A stretch of DNA of 64,000 bases from Bacteroidota bacterium. GTDB taxonomy: Bacteria; Bacteroidota; Bacteroidia; Chitinophagales; Saprospiraceae. Under the pieces are notes generated by a model, which had not been told where the DNA came from, made no database searches, and was given only the letters and a program-made list of their open reading frames with translations. Below, in pieces: positions 47,891-56,924 of this stretch; the stretch's first letter is position 1; each line of letters begins with the position of its first letter. The translations under genes were made by a program, and so were the position numbers. The DNA is taken from assembly GCA_963169325.1 (NCBI GenBank), contig CAUJEY010000153.1, positions 1 to 64,000 on the forward strand. The letters run 5' to 3'.

Positions 47891-48238
47891 CTATTCGCCT
47901 AAGAGTTCCTGGAGCAAATCGCGTTTGTCGGCCAAATCAGGGCATTGAGTGGCCAGTACGGTGTTCAACGTATCCAATTCGGCCGGCTTCAGATGACCGA
48001 ATTGCGCAACAATCGTGGTGGCGCACTCTTTGGCTTTTTCGTACTCGATTTGCATTTTTTGAAAATAGGCATTGAGCGCCGAGGACTGCGCCGTGTCGGC
48101 CTGCCGGTTCAGCGCGGCTAACTGGCCGGTGCATTCACAATAAGCCGTAGCTAATTTCCGGTACCTGCTTTCTGCGGGAGCAGGCGTTTGGCAACCGCCA
48201 AAAATAAACAGGAGTATTATCAAAAATAAAAACCGCAT
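47891..48238 (-). CDS. Hypothetical small lipoprotein, 115 aa
   Basis: Family not recognised. The N-terminus MRFLFLIILLFIFGGC is a lipoprotein signal, Cys16. The mature part is helical with three more cysteines (CEC near residue 35, and later ECAT and QCPD) that might form disulfides. It lies between folB and the MATE gene on the same strand, with 34-35 bp gaps, and so may be co-transcribed with both. Confidence 0.72.
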   Translation of the reverse strand: MRFLFLIILLFIFGGCQTPAPAESRYRKLATAYCECTGQLAALNRQADTAQSSALNAYFQKMQIEYEKAKECATTIVAQFGHLKPAELDTLNTVLATQCPDLADKRDLLQELLGE

Positions 48239-48273
48239 ACAACAGGATGTTTACTTGGGGTAAAGATATGCGA

Positions 48274-49689
48274 TTATACTTTAACCGTTTTCCAATGCCC
48301 CTGCCTGAATACCCAAACGGCGGCCACGGCCAGTATCGACTCGGCTATCACGATGCTGTAATACACGCCTGCCTGTCCCCAGCCGAAATGTAATGCCAGC
48401 AGCCAGGCCAAAGGCGTTTCAATCAGCCAAAAACAAACGAAGTTCAGAATAGTGGGCGTTCGGGTGTCCCCTGCGCCGTTGATGGCCTGGGAAATGATCA
48501 TGCCGTAACCGTAAAAGACGTAACCGGCCGCCATAATCTGTAAGGCCATGGAGCCGGAATGCACCGCTTCCGGTTCTTGCGTAAACAACCTGATGAAAAA
48601 CGGTGCGCCCGCCAGGTAAATAACGCCCACGCAAGCCATGAAGATCATGTTGAAAAACCCGGCCCGCCAGGCCGATTTTTCGGCGCGATCCGGGAAGCCG
48701 GCGCCTAAATTTTGGCCGACCAATGTAGCCGCTGCGTTGGCCATACCCCAGGAGGGCAGAATGGAAAAAATCATGATCCGGATAGCGATCGTATATCCGG
48801 CGGTTACTTCCTTGCTGATTTGGCCCAAGATATAAATCATAAAAATCCAACTCGCCGAGGCGATCAGGTACTGTCCGGTGCTGCCGGAGCCGATGGTCAG
48901 CAGGCGCCGGATGATTTCCCAGCGCGGCTTGAGGTAACGCAGGTGAAGCCGCACAATTTTTCCAACGCTGAACAAGTGGTATAATTGGTACAATACACCG
49001 GCCGATCGCCCGATCGTTGTGGCTACCCCGGCGCCCAGCACGCCCATTTCGGGAAAGGGGCCGACCCCGAAAATCAGCAAAGGGTCGAGTACGATATTTA
49101 CACCGTTGGCAATCCAGAGGGCGCGCATCGCGGTGGCGGCGTCGCCTGCGCCGCGAAAAATACCATTGAGCATCCACAGCAGCAGGATGGGCAGGTTGGC
49201 TGTGAGCATCAGGCGGGTATAATGTTCGCCCGTTTCTGCTACGCTGCCGTCTTTAGCCATGAGTAGCAGGATGTCTTTGGCAAAAAAGAATCCCGGCACG
49301 GCAATCAGCACCGAGAGGCACAAAGCGATCAGTATCGTTTGCGCGCCGGCCACGGAAGCGGCCCGCCGGTTGCCCTCTCCTACGCGCCGGGATACCACCG
49401 CCGTCGCCGCCGCGCTCAGCCCGATGGCCACCGAATAGATCAACGTCAGCACGGATTCCGTGAGCCCGACGGTCGCCACAGCGTCGGTACTGATTTGTGC
49501 AACAAAAAAGGCATCTACCACGGCAAACAGCGACTCCATCGCCATTTCTAAAATCATCGGGATGGCCAACAGTACAATCGCCCGATCGATGCTGCCCGTC
49601 GTAAAGTCCTGTTCCTCGCCATTAATGGCCTGTCGCAACACCCGCGTCCAGCGTTGCCAGCGGGTTTCTGTTTTTGTTTCAATTAGCAT
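48274..49689 (-). CDS. MATE-family efflux transporter, 471 aa
   Basis: Inner-membrane multidrug/cation antiporter of the MatE type with about 12 membrane helices in two homologous halves. N-terminal AINGEEQDFTTGSIDRAIVL, then LAIPMILEMAMESLFAVVDAFF, which is the family's conserved helix 1, with the second-half equivalent near GWGMANAAATLVGQNLGAG. The conserved Gln-Asn-Gly-Ala-Gly segment is GQNLGAGFPDRAEKSAWRA. The substrate cannot be predicted. First of a minus-strand run (MATE, lipoprotein, folB, psuG). Confidence 0.92.
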   Translation of the reverse strand: MLIETKTETRWQRWTRVLRQAINGEEQDFTTGSIDRAIVLLAIPMILEMAMESLFAVVDAFFVAQISTDAVATVGLTESVLTLIYSVAIGLSAAATAVVSRRVGEGNRRAASVAGAQTILIALCLSVLIAVPGFFFAKDILLLMAKDGSVAETGEHYTRLMLTANLPILLLWMLNGIFRGAGDAATAMRALWIANGVNIVLDPLLIFGVGPFPEMGVLGAGVATTIGRSAGVLYQLYHLFSVGKIVRLHLRYLKPRWEIIRRLLTIGSGSTGQYLIASASWIFMIYILGQISKEVTAGYTIAIRIMIFSILPSWGMANAAATLVGQNLGAGFPDRAEKSAWRAGFFNMIFMACVGVIYLAGAPFFIRLFTQEPEAVHSGSMALQIMAAGYVFYGYGMIISQAINGAGDTRTPTILNFVCFWLIETPLAWLLALHFGWGQAGVYYSIVIAESILAVAAVWVFRQGHWKTVKV

Positions 49690-49787
49690 AGAAGGTCAAA
49701 CGCAAGCCTTGTAAAAATCTGGTTGTGGTAAAGTGGTTTTGTTTTTTAAAAGAAGGTTTGAGGGTTTGAAGGTTTCTGGTTTGAGGG

Positions 49788-50061
49788 CTATCGATTACCC
49801 ACAAATCCAACATTTTTTAGCAGATGTCTCGCTGCGCTCGACATGACAAATAATTGAATATGAACTATTTATCCAGATTTCTCGCTGCGCTCGAAATTAA
49901 CACGGGAACACATGGCCTCACTGCGTAAGGAATGCCAGACGTATCCGGGAAATTTCGAGCGCAGCGAAATCTGGGTATAAATTTGATTATCAACAGATTG
50001 TCATGTCGACCGAAGGGAGACATCTGATGGATCAATATGCGGATTTGTGGGTAATCGATAG
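49788..50061. repeat. Triple-nested inverted repeat (GCTGCGCTCGAAAT family)
   Basis: Outer pair 49788-49808 / 50041-50061 (21 bp, perfect); middle pair 49821-49849 / 49998-50026 (imperfect, contains GTCATGTCGACCGAAGGGAG); inner pair 49873-49898 / 49951-49974 (contains CTCGCTGCGCTCGAAAT). A relative lies at 59947-60118. It resembles the dispersed palindromic intergenic repeats that I associate with many Bacteroidota genomes. Confidence 0.85.
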
Positions 50062-50164
50062 GGTTTGAAGGTTTCTGGTTTGGTGACAACATAAATTAGG
50101 CGTGCCGGGGCCTAAACCGGTTTTTCCCAAATAAAGTTCCGTGCAGGTTCCAACCAACTCAGCG

Positions 50165-50172
50165 TAACTTTG
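50165..50172 (+). promoter_or_regulatory. -7 box for mqnC
   Basis: TAACTTTG, an exact TAnnTTTG match, with a leader of about 65 nt that includes the repeat words at 50188-50230. Confidence 0.45.
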
Positions 50173-50240
50173 TTTCCACCACAAACCTTTCTAACCCTCA
50201 AACCAGAAACCCTCAAACCAGAAACCTTCCAACCTGAAAC

Positions 50241-51383
50241 ATGCAAATCGCCGATCTCCTGCACCGCGCCCTGAACCTTGAATGGCTCACCCCCGAAGAG
50301 GGTGTTTTTTTATTGGAAAACGCCTCCACGGCAGAGTTGATGTATGTGGGCGATCGCCTGCGCAGGCATCATGTGCCGGGTAATGTGGTGACCTGGATCA
50401 TTGACCGCAACTCGAACACCACCAACGTGTGTATTGCCAACTGCAAATTTTGCAATTTTTACCGGCGACCGGGCCATGCAGAATCGTACATCACTACGAT
50501 AGACGAGTACAAGCAAAAGATTGAAGAAACATTCCGGCTTGGCGGCGAACAATTGCTGCTGCAAGGCGGGCACCATCCCGATTTAGGTTTGTCGTTTTAC
50601 GTGGATTTGTTCCGGCAGTTAAAAGAACTGTATCCCAATCTCAAACTCCACGCGCTCGGCCCACCCGAAGTGGCGCATATCAGCAAACTGGAGGGCATAT
50701 CGCACTACGACGTATTAAAAGCCCTGCACGAAGCCGGTCTCGACTCGTTGCCGGGCGCAGGCGCTGAAATCCTCAGCGACCGGGTGCGGCGCCTGATTTC
50801 CAAAGGCAAATGCGGCGGCGAAGAATGGCTCGATGTGATGCGCGCCGCCCATAAACTCCACCTGACTACCTCGGCAACCATGATGTTCGGTCATATTGAG
50901 ACCAACCTGGAGCGGATGGAACATTTCGCGGCCCTGCGTCAGGTGCAGTCGGAAAAGCCGGCCGGCGCCAAGGGTTTTCTCGCTTTTATTCCATGGCCTT
51001 TTCAGGACGAGGATACGATTTTGAAAAAACTCAAACGGGCCCGCAATGCCGTCACCGGCGACGAGTATGCGCGCATGATCGCCCTGAGCCGCATTATGTT
51101 GCCCAATGTCGTCAATATTCAGGCCTCCTGGCTTACCGTGGGCAAACAGGTGGCCCAGGTATGCCTGCACGCCGGGGCCAATGATTTTGGCAGCATTATG
51201 ATTGAAGAAAATGTGGTGTCGGCAGCCGGCGCCCGGTTCCGGTTTACCGCCGACGGTATTCAGCGGGCCATACAGGAAGCTGGTTTTGTGCCGCGTTTGC
51301 GCAACCAGCAATACGAATTCCGGGAATTACCCGAAGGGATATTACAGCAGGATTTGGACCGGAAAGCGATGCTGGTGGACTAA
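50241..51383 (+). CDS. mqnC: Cyclic dehypoxanthinyl futalosine synthase (radical SAM), 380 aa
   Basis: Third step of the futalosine route to menaquinone: the radical-SAM cyclisation of dehypoxanthinyl futalosine. The 4Fe-4S cysteines are Cys64, Cys68 and Cys71 (CIANCKFC). Further family blocks: EQLLLQGGHHPDLGLSFYVD, SLPGAGAEILSDRVR, TTSATMMFGHIET, FLAFIPWPFQDEDT and NDFGSIMIEENVVSAAGA. The length is normal. It implies that the organism makes menaquinone by the futalosine pathway; the other mqn genes are elsewhere. Confidence 0.95.
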   Translation: MQIADLLHRALNLEWLTPEEGVFLLENASTAELMYVGDRLRRHHVPGNVVTWIIDRNSNTTNVCIANCKFCNFYRRPGHAESYITTIDEYKQKIEETFRLGGEQLLLQGGHHPDLGLSFYVDLFRQLKELYPNLKLHALGPPEVAHISKLEGISHYDVLKALHEAGLDSLPGAGAEILSDRVRRLISKGKCGGEEWLDVMRAAHKLHLTTSATMMFGHIETNLERMEHFAALRQVQSEKPAGAKGFLAFIPWPFQDEDTILKKLKRARNAVTGDEYARMIALSRIMLPNVVNIQASWLTVGKQVAQVCLHAGANDFGSIMIEENVVSAAGARFRFTADGIQRAIQEAGFVPRLRNQQYEFRELPEGILQQDLDRKAMLVD

Positions 51384-51542
51384 GGCTGGTTTAATACTTG
51401 CAATTTTGATAGTGCAGGTAACCCGTGTGGGGTATGCTGTGCCGTTTAGTTTCCAATCCGTCGCCTACCTGACGTTTTATGATGGCACAGAAGGATTATT
51501 TTTTACGATGGCTGCCTACATTCGTAAAAAAATATCCCACTT

Positions 51543-53915
51543 ATGCGATCATTTATCCTACTCACCGTCTTCCTGCTATTTTGCCTGGCTAATGCAAATG
51601 CGCAGAGTGCCTATTACAAGGTAAAATTCCCCGACGATCAGACGATCATCGGATGTTACGCGTACCCCGACACGATCTGGCCCGAAATTGAAAAGTACAG
51701 CGACTGTAACTTCAATATCGGCGTTTCAGTCAAAGACCAGGTGTTCAACCTGAATGCCTGGGGTGGCTGTAAAAAAATCCTGCGCACCTGGACGCTCCTC
51801 CACTGGTGTACTTACGACCCGAACGAGCTCTGGCCCGTGTATATCCAAAACCCACCCGACACGGATGTGGGCGCCTCGGTGTTCGGTGTTCCATCCAACC
51901 GCGGACACATCTCTTACACGCAGATCATCAAGGTTGTGGATAAAGAAGCCCCCGTCTTTATCGATTGCCCGACCGATCCGGTGGTGTTTTGCGATTACAC
52001 CGGCAACGATGCCACCCAGTACAACAACGGGCACGTCGACAAATGTGAAGGCCCTGTCCCCCTCGGTATTAAAGTAACGGACCTTTGCTCCGAAGATGAC
52101 ATCCTGCTCACGTATCGCCTTTTCCTCGATATGGACGGCAACGGCTCCATGGAGACTTATCTGAGCAGTAGCAGCCCGAATGCCTGGCCGATCGACAAAA
52201 TGTCGCTGAGCGGCGACACGCTCATGGCCAATATCGCATTCCCGCCCGGACATGGTTTTCCGTACGGTACCCACAAAATTGAGTGGATCGCCAACGATAA
52301 ATGCGGCAACGAATCGATCTGTAAATACGAATTCACGGTAAAAGACTGCAAGGCGCCCACCGTGGTGTGCCTGAACGGCCTGAGCATCAATATCATGCAA
52401 ACTGGCATGATCACACTTTGGGATTCCGATTTTATCAAATACGCCGAGGATAACTGCACGCCGACCAACCAACTGAAATTCGGCATCCGCAAAGCAGGTA
52501 CCGGCATAGGCTTCCCAACCGACAGCCATTCGATCACTTTCGATTGCGCTGAACTGGGCAGTCAGGAAGTGGAGGTTTGGTCGGTTGACGCTTATGGCAA
52601 TGCCGATTACTGTATAACCTATGTCATCGTGCAGGACAATATGGGCTCCTGCCCGACGTCCAAACCGTTCTTCGGCTCGGTGGCCACCGACGACCAGAAA
52701 CCGGTTCCCGGTGTACAACTAACGATGAAAAAAGGCGCCGCCACGGTGGCTTCCAGCATCACGGATGCCAACGGTCAATTCACTATCGGTAGCGTTCCGG
52801 CCAGCTGCAACTACAAACTGACACCGACGTTCGACGGCGACGCCACGGACGGGATCAATACCCTGGATGCCCTGCTGGTAGCCGGACATACCGACGATGT
52901 GAAGCCCCTGGCGACACCGTATAAATTGCTGGCCGCCGACGTGGACAAGGACGGTGTGCTCACCAACAATGACATCATGAATATCGTGAAAATGTCGCTG
53001 GGTTTGAAAAATACGTTCCCGGTAAATAAAGTATGGCAATTTATCCCGGCGAGCCATGTATTCGCCGACCCTTCGAAACCCTGGTCGAATTCCATACCGG
53101 CGTCGCTGACCTTCTGCCTGTCCGGCCCGATGCAATCGCCACAGGCCAATTTCGTGGGGATTAAATACGGCGACCTCAACAGCTCCGCCGATCCCGCCGG
53201 CTTTGCTCCGCCGTCCGACGACCGTTCGAAAGATAATAAGGTTGTCTTTACCGCTATCGACCAGGTCTTTACCGCCGGTCAGGAAGTGCGGGTAGATATT
53301 ATTACGCCTGATCTGGCCGGGCTGGCAGCGTTCCAGTTTACGCTGGACTATGACGTGTTCAAACTGTCGTCTGTCAAAGTGGAACCCGACCTGGTGGGCG
53401 CAGAGTTCACCGGTGTGCCGCAGGAAGGCCGCCTGACGGCGAGCTGGTACAATTCCATAATGCTCGACCCGACTATTATCGCCAAAAACCTTCGGCTGCG
53501 CACCTTTACGCTCGTGTTTACGGCGTTGCAAAACGGCGTGCTGAGCGACGTACTGCACATGACTTCGGCGGTCACCAAAGCGGAGGCTTATACCCGCAAC
53601 TTGCAAACGCTGAAGGCCGAACTGCGCTACCAACCGGTGCCGGTAGGGCCGAATCAGAACCTCGCGCTGTTCCCGGTGCGTCCCAATCCCGTCACGGATC
53701 ATTTCAGGGCGGCCTATTATCTGCCGGAAGCGGGCATGACCATGCTCACGCTGACTGATGCCACAGGCCGGGTGCTGCATGCAGCGCAATCCTATAAAGA
53801 GCGCGGCTACCATGAAACGGATGTGCAACTGGACGGCTCAGTACGGCCCGGCATGTTGTTCCTCCGTTTGGAAGGCCCCGGCGGCACCGACGTGCAACGC
53901 GCGGTGAAGCAGTAG
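51543..53915 (+). CDS. T9SS-exported protein with dockerin-like and cohesin-like regions, 790 aa
   Basis: Signal peptide MRSFILLTVFLLFCLANANAQ. The N-terminal half has Cys-rich HYR/Ig-like repeats (KVVDKEAPVFIDCPTDPVVF; CKAPTVVCLNGLS). Residues about 374-432 are carboxypeptidase-regulatory-like (GSVATDDQKPVPGVQLTM...TDANGQFTIG). 432-490 look like a type I dockerin (DGINTLDALLV, then DVDKDGVLTNNDIMNIVKMS, a calcium loop). 564-699 look like a cohesin (VRVDIITPDLAGLAAFQFTL). The T9SS tail is from about 704 (LFPVRPNPVTDHFRAAYYL). The T9SS call is firm; the dockerin/cohesin match is by pattern. Probably a surface protein. Confidence 0.82.
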   Translation: MRSFILLTVFLLFCLANANAQSAYYKVKFPDDQTIIGCYAYPDTIWPEIEKYSDCNFNIGVSVKDQVFNLNAWGGCKKILRTWTLLHWCTYDPNELWPVYIQNPPDTDVGASVFGVPSNRGHISYTQIIKVVDKEAPVFIDCPTDPVVFCDYTGNDATQYNNGHVDKCEGPVPLGIKVTDLCSEDDILLTYRLFLDMDGNGSMETYLSSSSPNAWPIDKMSLSGDTLMANIAFPPGHGFPYGTHKIEWIANDKCGNESICKYEFTVKDCKAPTVVCLNGLSINIMQTGMITLWDSDFIKYAEDNCTPTNQLKFGIRKAGTGIGFPTDSHSITFDCAELGSQEVEVWSVDAYGNADYCITYVIVQDNMGSCPTSKPFFGSVATDDQKPVPGVQLTMKKGAATVASSITDANGQFTIGSVPASCNYKLTPTFDGDATDGINTLDALLVAGHTDDVKPLATPYKLLAADVDKDGVLTNNDIMNIVKMSLGLKNTFPVNKVWQFIPASHVFADPSKPWSNSIPASLTFCLSGPMQSPQANFVGIKYGDLNSSADPAGFAPPSDDRSKDNKVVFTAIDQVFTAGQEVRVDIITPDLAGLAAFQFTLDYDVFKLSSVKVEPDLVGAEFTGVPQEGRLTASWYNSIMLDPTIIAKNLRLRTFTLVFTALQNGVLSDVLHMTSAVTKAEAYTRNLQTLKAELRYQPVPVGPNQNLALFPVRPNPVTDHFRAAYYLPEAGMTMLTLTDATGRVLHAAQSYKERGYHETDVQLDGSVRPGMLFLRLEGPGGTDVQRAVKQ

Positions 53916-53928
53916 GGAGAGAAGGGGG

Positions 53929-54024
53929 AATACTATTAGTCAAAGGGGGGTAGAAACTACGGTCGAGGTTTTTTTTGCAAAAAACTTCGACCGTAGTTTC
54001 TACCCCCCTTTGACTAATAGTATT
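53929..54024. repeat. 46-bp inverted repeat between convergent genes
   Basis: Arms 53929-53974 and 53979-54024, one mismatch, with a 4-nt loop and a central T-run. It lies after the T9SS gene stop and before the minus-strand GNAT gene; probably a strong bidirectional terminator or cruciform. Confidence 0.85.
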
Positions 54025-54095
54025 TACAAATTAAAAAATCTGAAGCAGCGGGGAATCATCCCTGAAACGAAATCCATCCCGAGGGCTCTGAATAT

Positions 54096-54146
54096 TCCGC
54101 AATCCGCAATCCGTAATCCGTAATCCGCATTCCGTAATCCGCAATC
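54096..54146. repeat. Degenerate 7-bp tandem repeat (TCCGCAA/TCCGTAA)
   Basis: Seven consecutive units of the CCGCAAT / CCGTAAT type, ending at the stop codon of the GNAT gene. Confidence 0.8.
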
Positions 54147-54588
54147 AATAAAGTATCTTTCCGTTCCACCAGCCTGTTTCGATCGTGGCGTTGTTTTTCC
54201 GGTAAAAATTAAGGGCGGGTTCGTTCCAATCGAGCACCTGCCATTTGACGAGGCGGCATCCCCGGCGCCGGCCTTCTTCCACGAAGGCGTCGAACAACAT
54301 TTGGCCGATGCCATGGCGGCGATAGGCTTCCTTTACCACAAAATCGTCTAAGTAAAGCATTTTGCCGCGCCAGGTGGAATAGGCCATGTAAAACAGCGTC
54401 ATGCCGACGACCAGTCCGTCGGTCTCGGCCACGGTGACCTCAAACAGGCCGTTCCGGAAATCTTCCAGGTACTCGGCCGGGGTGGTTTCCACGGATTCCG
54501 GTTCTTTTTCGTACACGGCCAATTCGTACACCAAGGCGTGAATAGCCGGTATATCGGCTTCTGTGGCGGGGCGGAGTGTAATGTTCAT
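54145..54588 (-). CDS. GNAT-family N-acetyltransferase, 147 aa
   Basis: Acetyl-CoA-dependent transferase. MNITLRPATEADIPAIHALV N-terminal strand, LVVGMTLFYMAYSTWRGKML, the acetyl-CoA loop YRRHGIGQMLFDA (Q/RxxGxG/A variant), and a late NEPALNFYRKNNA. It resembles diamine or thialysine acetyltransferases (SAT/SSAT-like), with EDFVVKEAYRRHGIG-type spacing, but the acceptor is not certain. It overlaps the upstream DUF1801 gene by 4 bp (ATGA), so the two are coupled. Confidence 0.9.
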   Translation of the reverse strand: MNITLRPATEADIPAIHALVYELAVYEKEPESVETTPAEYLEDFRNGLFEVTVAETDGLVVGMTLFYMAYSTWRGKMLYLDDFVVKEAYRRHGIGQMLFDAFVEEGRRRGCRLVKWQVLDWNEPALNFYRKNNATIETGWWNGKILY

Positions 54589-55001
54589 GGTTTGTTCTTT
54601 TTTGTTTTTTCCAGGTGAAATTCTTCATCCAGCAGCACGGCCTCGTGCAGGATTTCCAGCAATTCATTTTCCCGGATATCTTTTTCCAAAAGCAAACGCG
54701 CGTAGGCCACTTCCTTCCGTTCGCCCATGTCCAGCAGGCCTTGTTCGTTGGAAAGCAGGTGTCCGCGCGTGAAGCCGAATGCAACGCCTGCCGCCTGACC
54801 GCTGTAAGGAAAGGAGGCCGGGTAGATGAAACAAATCCGGCTGCGGCGGTGGTAATAGGGCACACCGTAGCCGAATTTTTCGCGCCATTCCGGAAAATTG
54901 TCTGATATCAGGTGTCGCAGGCGCAGGCAGATTGATTTTTCCGAAGGTAAAAGCGCTTCATAAAAGGTGTCAAAATCCTTGAATTTATGCAGTTTTAACA
55001 T
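54585..55001 (-). CDS. DUF1801-domain protein, 138 aa
   Basis: Small cytosolic protein of the DUF1801/YdhG-like family: EALLPSEKSICLRLRHLISD, then FGYGVPYYHRRSRICFIYPA and AGVAFGFTRGHLLSNEQGLL. Such proteins have an iron-sulfur-frataxin-like fold; the function is unknown. The longest frame begins at 55097, but the -7 box at 55044 lies inside that extension, so the ATG at 55001 (MLKLHKFKDF) is chosen. Its TGA overlaps the start of the GNAT gene. Confidence 0.82.
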   Translation of the reverse strand: MLKLHKFKDFDTFYEALLPSEKSICLRLRHLISDNFPEWREKFGYGVPYYHRRSRICFIYPASFPYSGQAAGVAFGFTRGHLLSNEQGLLDMGERKEVAYARLLLEKDIRENELLEILHEAVLLDEEFHLEKTKKNKP

Positions 55002-55043
55002 GGTTTTGATTCGGTTTTGTTGCTTTTGGCGGATTTGGCGGCC

Positions 55044-55051
55044 CAAATCTA
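55044..55051 (-). promoter_or_regulatory. -7 box for the DUF1801-GNAT operon
   Basis: TAGATTTG on the minus strand fits TAnnTTTG, with a leader of about 40 nt to the ATG at 55001. Confidence 0.4.
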
Positions 55052-55231
55052 AATGCTCTAAACCGGATAAACTTTCCAAACCGCCTAAACACACCAAAGA
55101 TTAATCGAAATTTGCGGCGGCCTTTGCGATGAAACCATCTTCAATACGTGTGGAGCGCGATTTGAAGACCGCGTATCCTTTCTATTTTTTAACTTCGCAT
55201 TCAGGAAAAATCATCCAACCAAACATAGCGT

Positions 55232-56755
55232 ATGAAATGGCTGGTGAACGAAACGGTGAAACAATACCTGCGCCTTCGTATGAAACGCATCGAGCGGTAT
55301 ATGCGAAGGCCGGAGGCGGCGCAGGAACGCTGGTTCAGCAAATTGCTCGACAGCGCCCGGCACACCGAATTCGGCCGCAAACACCATTTTTCGGCTATCC
55401 GTTCGCCGGAAGATTTTGCCCGCCAGGTACCGGTACACGATTACGACAGTATTAAAGGCGATATCGCCCGGATGATGCGCGGCGAACGCGATGTGCTTTG
55501 GCCCGGCGAGGTCAACTGGTACAGCAAAAGCAGCGGAACCACCAGCGACAAGAGCAAATTTATCCCGGTGCCCCACACCAACCTGGTGGATTGCCATATC
55601 GCCGGAAGTTGGGATTCCTTGGCCCTCCTCTACCACAACAAACCGGACCTCGAGATATTTCGCCGCCGCAATCTGCTCATGCCCGGTAGTTTCGAACGAT
55701 TGCCGGAGTATCCCAAAACCCGTTTCGGCGACATCAGTTCCGTGCTGACCTACCACATGCCTGCCATCGCGCGCATGTTTTACACGCCCGATTTTGAAAC
55801 CGCCCTGATGCCCAATTTCGAGCAAAAAATCCAGCGGATTGCCGACATGGTGAGCCGCACCGACGATATCGTCATGTTCGGCGGCGTGCCGACCTGGATA
55901 CTGGTGTTGTTCCGCCAGATTTTGCAAAAAACCGGTAAACAAAATATGCTGGAAGTGTGGCCCCGCCTGCAAGCGTACATGCACGGCGGAGTAGGCTTCG
56001 ATCCCTACCGGCAAACGTTTCGCGACCTCATTCCCAGCGACTCCTTTATTTACCAGGAAATTTACAATGCCTCGGAAGGTTATTTCGGGGCGCAATGCGA
56101 CTCCGACCGCAATGATATCTTGCTGCTGGCCGACAACGGGGTGTTCTACGAATTTATCCCCATGGCGGAATGGGACAAAGAACATCCGAAAACGGTGCTG
56201 CTGGCCGATGTGGAACTGGGCAAGGACTACGCCGTGCTGATATCGGCCAACAACGGCCTTTGGCGTTATTTGCCCGGCGACACAGTGGTATTTACCCGGA
56301 AATACCCGTTCTGCGTACAGATATCCGGGCGCACCAAACAATACATCAATGCCTTTGGCGAAGAAGTGATGGTGGGCGATACCGACAAAGCCCTGGCCGA
56401 AACCTGCCGCGAAATGAACGCCGTGGTGTCCGAATACACCGCCGCGCCGGTGTACTTCGCCAACGAACGCGCCAAAGGCGGCCACGAATGGGTCGTGGAG
56501 TTTGAAAAAGCCCCCATCGACCTGGAACGTTTCAACCAAATGCTCGACGAAACCCTGCAACGGATCAACTCCGACTATGAAGCCAAACGATTCCGTGGCA
56601 TGGCGCTCGACCAACTGCGCCTGCGCTCGGTGCCGCCCGGCACTTTCCACCGCTGGATGCGGGCCAGGGGCAAATTCGGTAGCCAGAACAAGGTGCCCCG
56701 GCTGGCCAACCACCGGGACTTTGTAGAGGAGGTGTTGCGGTTTGCGCAGGAGTGA
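55232..56755 (+). CDS. GH3-family acyl-acid-amido synthetase-like protein, 507 aa
   Basis: ANL-superfamily enzyme related to plant auxin-responsive GH3 proteins, which adenylate a carboxylate and join it to an amino acid. ATP loop SSGTTSDKSKFIPV (about residues 97-110); EFIPMAEWDK; LPGDTVVFTRKYPFCVQISG with GRTKQYINAFGEEV, the GH3-like C-terminal ATP/hinge region; and the C-terminal FGSQNKVPRLANHRDFVEEV. Bacterial homologues are common in Bacteroidota but mostly uncharacterised. The start at 55232 (MKWLVNETVK) is the usual family start. Confidence 0.9.
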   Translation: MKWLVNETVKQYLRLRMKRIERYMRRPEAAQERWFSKLLDSARHTEFGRKHHFSAIRSPEDFARQVPVHDYDSIKGDIARMMRGERDVLWPGEVNWYSKSSGTTSDKSKFIPVPHTNLVDCHIAGSWDSLALLYHNKPDLEIFRRRNLLMPGSFERLPEYPKTRFGDISSVLTYHMPAIARMFYTPDFETALMPNFEQKIQRIADMVSRTDDIVMFGGVPTWILVLFRQILQKTGKQNMLEVWPRLQAYMHGGVGFDPYRQTFRDLIPSDSFIYQEIYNASEGYFGAQCDSDRNDILLLADNGVFYEFIPMAEWDKEHPKTVLLADVELGKDYAVLISANNGLWRYLPGDTVVFTRKYPFCVQISGRTKQYINAFGEEVMVGDTDKALAETCREMNAVVSEYTAAPVYFANERAKGGHEWVVEFEKAPIDLERFNQMLDETLQRINSDYEAKRFRGMALDQLRLRSVPPGTFHRWMRARGKFGSQNKVPRLANHRDFVEEVLRFAQE

Positions 56756-56841
56756 GGCAAGGTGTTACAACATCGGCGCCTTCAATTTTGACTACACTGG
56801 CACTTTTATCCCTCCTACCGAAACGACTTTCCTGAAAGGAC

Positions 56842-56849
56842 TACATTTG
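56842..56849 (+). promoter_or_regulatory. -7 box for the T9SS sugar dehydrogenase gene
   Basis: TACATTTG, an exact TAnnTTTG match, with a leader of about 70 nt. Confidence 0.4.
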
Positions 56850-56924
56850 CATACTACTTTGTCATTCGCGCGGGCATTAAACCCTGACGCGAAAATTCCA
56901 GTTTTTATTTAAATCCATGTCCTT

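Larger units (their letters stand above)
49690..50240. other. Divergent MATE-mqnC intergenic region, 551 bp, built of repeats
   Basis: Nested inverted repeats (49788-50061) bracketed by a 22-bp direct repeat (49762-49783 and 50061-50082), then a -7 box (50165) and an inverse copy of the GGTTTGAGGGTTTCT word family (50188-50230) in the mqnC leader. No ORF is credible. A promoter for the minus-strand MATE gene is not evident. Confidence 0.65.

Noticed and set aside
54024-54314. 96-codon minus-strand ORF over the heptamer repeat and the end of the GNAT gene
   Set aside because: Its tail is a translation of the 7-bp microsatellite and its front overlaps the GNAT coding frame.
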